DNA of 64,000 bases. Source: JAANXG01 sp963731035 (GTDB lineage: Bacteria; Pseudomonadota; Gammaproteobacteria; Arenicellales; JAANXG01). The stretch covers positions 149,844 through 213,843 of the forward strand of contig CAVSUY010000006.1 of assembly GCA_963731035.1 (NCBI GenBank). Reading direction: 5' to 3'. The notes beneath the pieces are model-generated. The model worked only from the letters and a program-made list of their open reading frames with translations. It was not told the DNA's origin and did no database searches. Below, one piece after another: positions 62,159 through 64,000 of the stretch; the first letter of the stretch is position 1; each line of letters starts with the position of its first letter. The translations under genes were made by a program, and so were the position numbers.

Positions 62159-63642
62159 CGGGCCGTTTGCCAATCTGGCGCATATGCAAGTTCGGGGGGT
62201 CGTCGCTGGCGACGTCCGAGCGGATCGCGCACGTGGTCGACCGGATCAACGACTTGCACGAGCCGGGAAGCAGCACGGCTGTGGTCGTCTCCGCCATGGG
62301 AAACGATACGGACTCGATACTGGAGGCTGCCACGGCCGCGAGAGACGGCGACGTCCGACGAATGCAGGACTTGTTGGGCAGGATAGCATCCCGCAGCCGC
62401 AGCAACGCGGCCGGCTTGGCGGCGCGTCACCAAATGCCGGAGTCGCTCCTGTTGGAGCTGACCCGCGCCCTGAACGGCGTGCTCGAGGGGCAACGCCTAG
62501 ATGACCGGCTGCTCGACTACCTGCTGTCTTTCGGAGAGCGCATCAGTGCGTCCGTCGTATCGGCACACCTGGTGGCCGCGGGCATCGACGCTTGGCCGGT
62601 CGACGCCAGAGACTGGTTGCGCACCAACAACTGGTTTGGCGGAGCGGAGGTGTTGCAGGTCGAGACTGATGACCGGATCGCGTCGTTGAGACGCGCTTGG
62701 GAGGGACGGGTAACGGTTCATACGGGTTTTATCGGTGCCACGAAGGAGGGGCAGACGACCACCCTGGGGCGCAACGGTTCCGACTACACCGCGACGCTGC
62801 TGGCAAGAGCACTTTGCGCCGCTGAGGTATCGATCTTTACCGAATCCCCGGGCGTGATGACCGCGGACCCCATGATCGTGCCGGAAAGCTACCCCATTAC
62901 CCGGATGAGCTATGAGGAGGCCCTGGAGCTCGCGAGCTTCGGCGCCCGAATGTTCCATCCGCAAACCATGATTCCGCTCATTGAGCTTGGAATCCCGATG
63001 CGTATACGGAGCACGTTTCGCAGGGGTGATCCGGGGACGTCGATCGGGGTCGGACGGGAAAGCCACGACGCATCCCCCATTTCGGTGACGTCGCTGGAGA
63101 ATCTTGCCGCTCTCAACATCAATTGTGTTCGGATCTCCAACGAAGCACGCATCGGTCAGCGCGTGCTCTCTGCACTGCAGCGACAGCGCATCACTATCTG
63201 GATGACGGTGCAGGCGGCCCACGGGCAGGTGATGAGCCTCGTGGTGCCCCTGTCGAAGCTACACCTCGCCCGCTCCGTAATCGAAAGCGAGCTGGAAGCG
63301 GATCTCGCAAGCGGTGCGATCGTGCCGGTTCACCAGGAATCGCCCGTGACCCTTCTGACCCTGGTGGGAGACCGGGTCTCCGCGCAAAGCAATGTGGCCG
63401 GTCGGTTCTTCTGCTCCCTGGGTGAGGCCGGAATCAACGTGCGTGCCATCGGGCAGGGAGTGGGATCGTCTTCGATCTCCGCCGTCATTTCGTCGACACA
63501 TACCGCGAAGGCCGTCCGAACCGTGCACGCGGCATTCAACTTCGCCGAGGCTCGGAAAGCCGCGTCAATGGTGGCCAGTGACAGAAGCGAACTGCCGACA
63601 CGGGGATCTTCATTCGATGGTTGGGTTCAAGGCATTAACTAA
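62155..63642 (+). CDS. aspartate kinase, ThrA-type, monofunctional
   Basis: 495 residues: amino-acid kinase domain (about 1-290) plus two ACT-like domains (about 330-470). CKFGGSSLATSERIA, LSFGERISASVVSAHL and TLGRNGSDYTATLLA keep the aspartate- and ATP-site residues. The usual TDVDG segment reads FTESPGVMTADP, an unusual change next to the nucleotide site. There is no homoserine dehydrogenase domain. The start is fixed by ATGA overlap with tdh. A biosynthetic kinase in a threonine/sarcosine catabolic operon is odd; its true substrate may differ from aspartate. Confidence 0.82.
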   Translation: MTGRLPIWRICKFGGSSLATSERIAHVVDRINDLHEPGSSTAVVVSAMGNDTDSILEAATAARDGDVRRMQDLLGRIASRSRSNAAGLAARHQMPESLLLELTRALNGVLEGQRLDDRLLDYLLSFGERISASVVSAHLVAAGIDAWPVDARDWLRTNNWFGGAEVLQVETDDRIASLRRAWEGRVTVHTGFIGATKEGQTTTLGRNGSDYTATLLARALCAAEVSIFTESPGVMTADPMIVPESYPITRMSYEEALELASFGARMFHPQTMIPLIELGIPMRIRSTFRRGDPGTSIGVGRESHDASPISVTSLENLAALNINCVRISNEARIGQRVLSALQRQRITIWMTVQAAHGQVMSLVVPLSKLHLARSVIESELEADLASGAIVPVHQESPVTLLTLVGDRVSAQSNVAGRFFCSLGEAGINVRAIGQGVGSSSISAVISSTHTAKAVRTVHAAFNFAEARKAASMVASDRSELPTRGSSFDGWVQGIN

Positions 63643-64000
63643 ATCAACAACGTATGCACTGCCGGTCCACGAAATCTCGCCTGAAAACGACTGGAGAAAA
63701 CAGCAATCGAATGGGGTCTGGCAATTCTGGTCACAGTGCCGTTGTCAGTCCGACCGGTAACCGAAACCGCCCGTTCCGGTGCACACGATCCAGATCGAGC
63801 GGTCTCTCCCGGCACACGCTCCACGACGTAGCTGGCGGATCAGTCCCACCCTCCCACTTATCAAACTAAAGGGGGGCTAAAGGCCTGGCGGTGATTGGAT
63901 GGTTGCGGCTGGCAGATCGTGCCCGACATGCGCCTGATGAAGAATATTCGGAACCAGCAAGCGAGGGGCATTTAGGAGGTAACCTATTGAATTAGCTGGT
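63643..64000. other. 358 bases without a recognised gene at the window end
   Basis: A 71-codon frame (63654-63869) is serine- and arginine-rich with no ribosome site and is not called. AAAGGGGGGCTAAAGG (63867-63882) and AGGAGGTAAC (63975-63984) resemble ribosome sites; the second might serve a gene starting beyond the window. No terminator hairpin is evident after the kinase gene. Confidence 0.4.

Noticed and set aside
63654..63869. 71-codon frame after the aspartate kinase
   Set aside because: Low-complexity Ser/Arg product, no ribosome site and no family resemblance.

Overview
The window reads as high-GC chromosomal DNA of a heterotrophic proteobacterium, most likely a gammaproteobacterium. 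Pointers are the prkA-yeaH-spoVR trio, lutABC, TrkH/TrkA, an aerobic benzoyl-CoA (box) pathway, and short dispersed palindromes of the type TCGCGGCTGAAGCCGCTCC. This assignment is an inference from gene content; no rRNA gene is present. Genes are densely packed, often with ATGA stop/start overlaps.

Layout. 0-0.2 kb: end of a maleylacetoacetate isomerase-like gene. 0.4-5.2 kb: a complete branched-chain-type ABC importer (livKHMGF). 5.4-10.8 kb: boxC-boxB-boxA, an acyl-CoA thioesterase and a hemerythrin-like protein; the importer probably brings in benzoate or a related aromatic acid. 11-18.3 kb: BtuF-like protein, HIT protein, a P-loop ATPase next to a MetA-family acyltransferase, lutABC and a LysR regulator. 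18.3-24.4 kb: spoVR, yeaH and prkA on the minus strand, and a plus-strand XRE regulator. 24.4-29.8 kb: small or poorly characterised genes (DUF1059-like, MEKHLA, two exported proteins, GNAT, nitrilase), partly AT-richer than the surroundings. 29.8-33.4 kb: a CPA1 antiporter and a Trk potassium system.

33.7-50.0 kb: a nearly complete purine catabolic locus: uraH, xdhABC, a four-gene BMP/nucleoside-type ABC importer, puuD, puuE, uraD, alc, allA, guaD. Together these would take guanine or xanthine through urate, 5-hydroxyisourate, OHCU, allantoin, allantoate and ureidoglycolate to glyoxylate and urea. Between 30.7 and 47.5 kb six otherwise well-conserved genes carry about ten single-base indels (nine extra bases, one missing base), mostly in or beside short homopolymers. 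Each is repaired by one base and gives a normal family length, so I favour assembly or sequencing error over decay.

50.3 kb: a minus-strand remnant of a tRNA-Pro(CGG) gene with its encoded CCA but no 5' acceptor strand, a typical scar or border of an integrated element. To its right (50.6-63.6 kb) is one co-directional catabolic block: XRE-cupin regulator, TRAP transporter dctPQM, heterotetrameric sarcosine oxidase-type soxBDAG, kbl, tdh and a ThrA-type monofunctional aspartate kinase with an altered nucleotide-binding motif. soxBDAG and kbl-tdh both produce glycine, but the kinase is not explained by known glycine routes. This is the best candidate here for an undescribed pathway.
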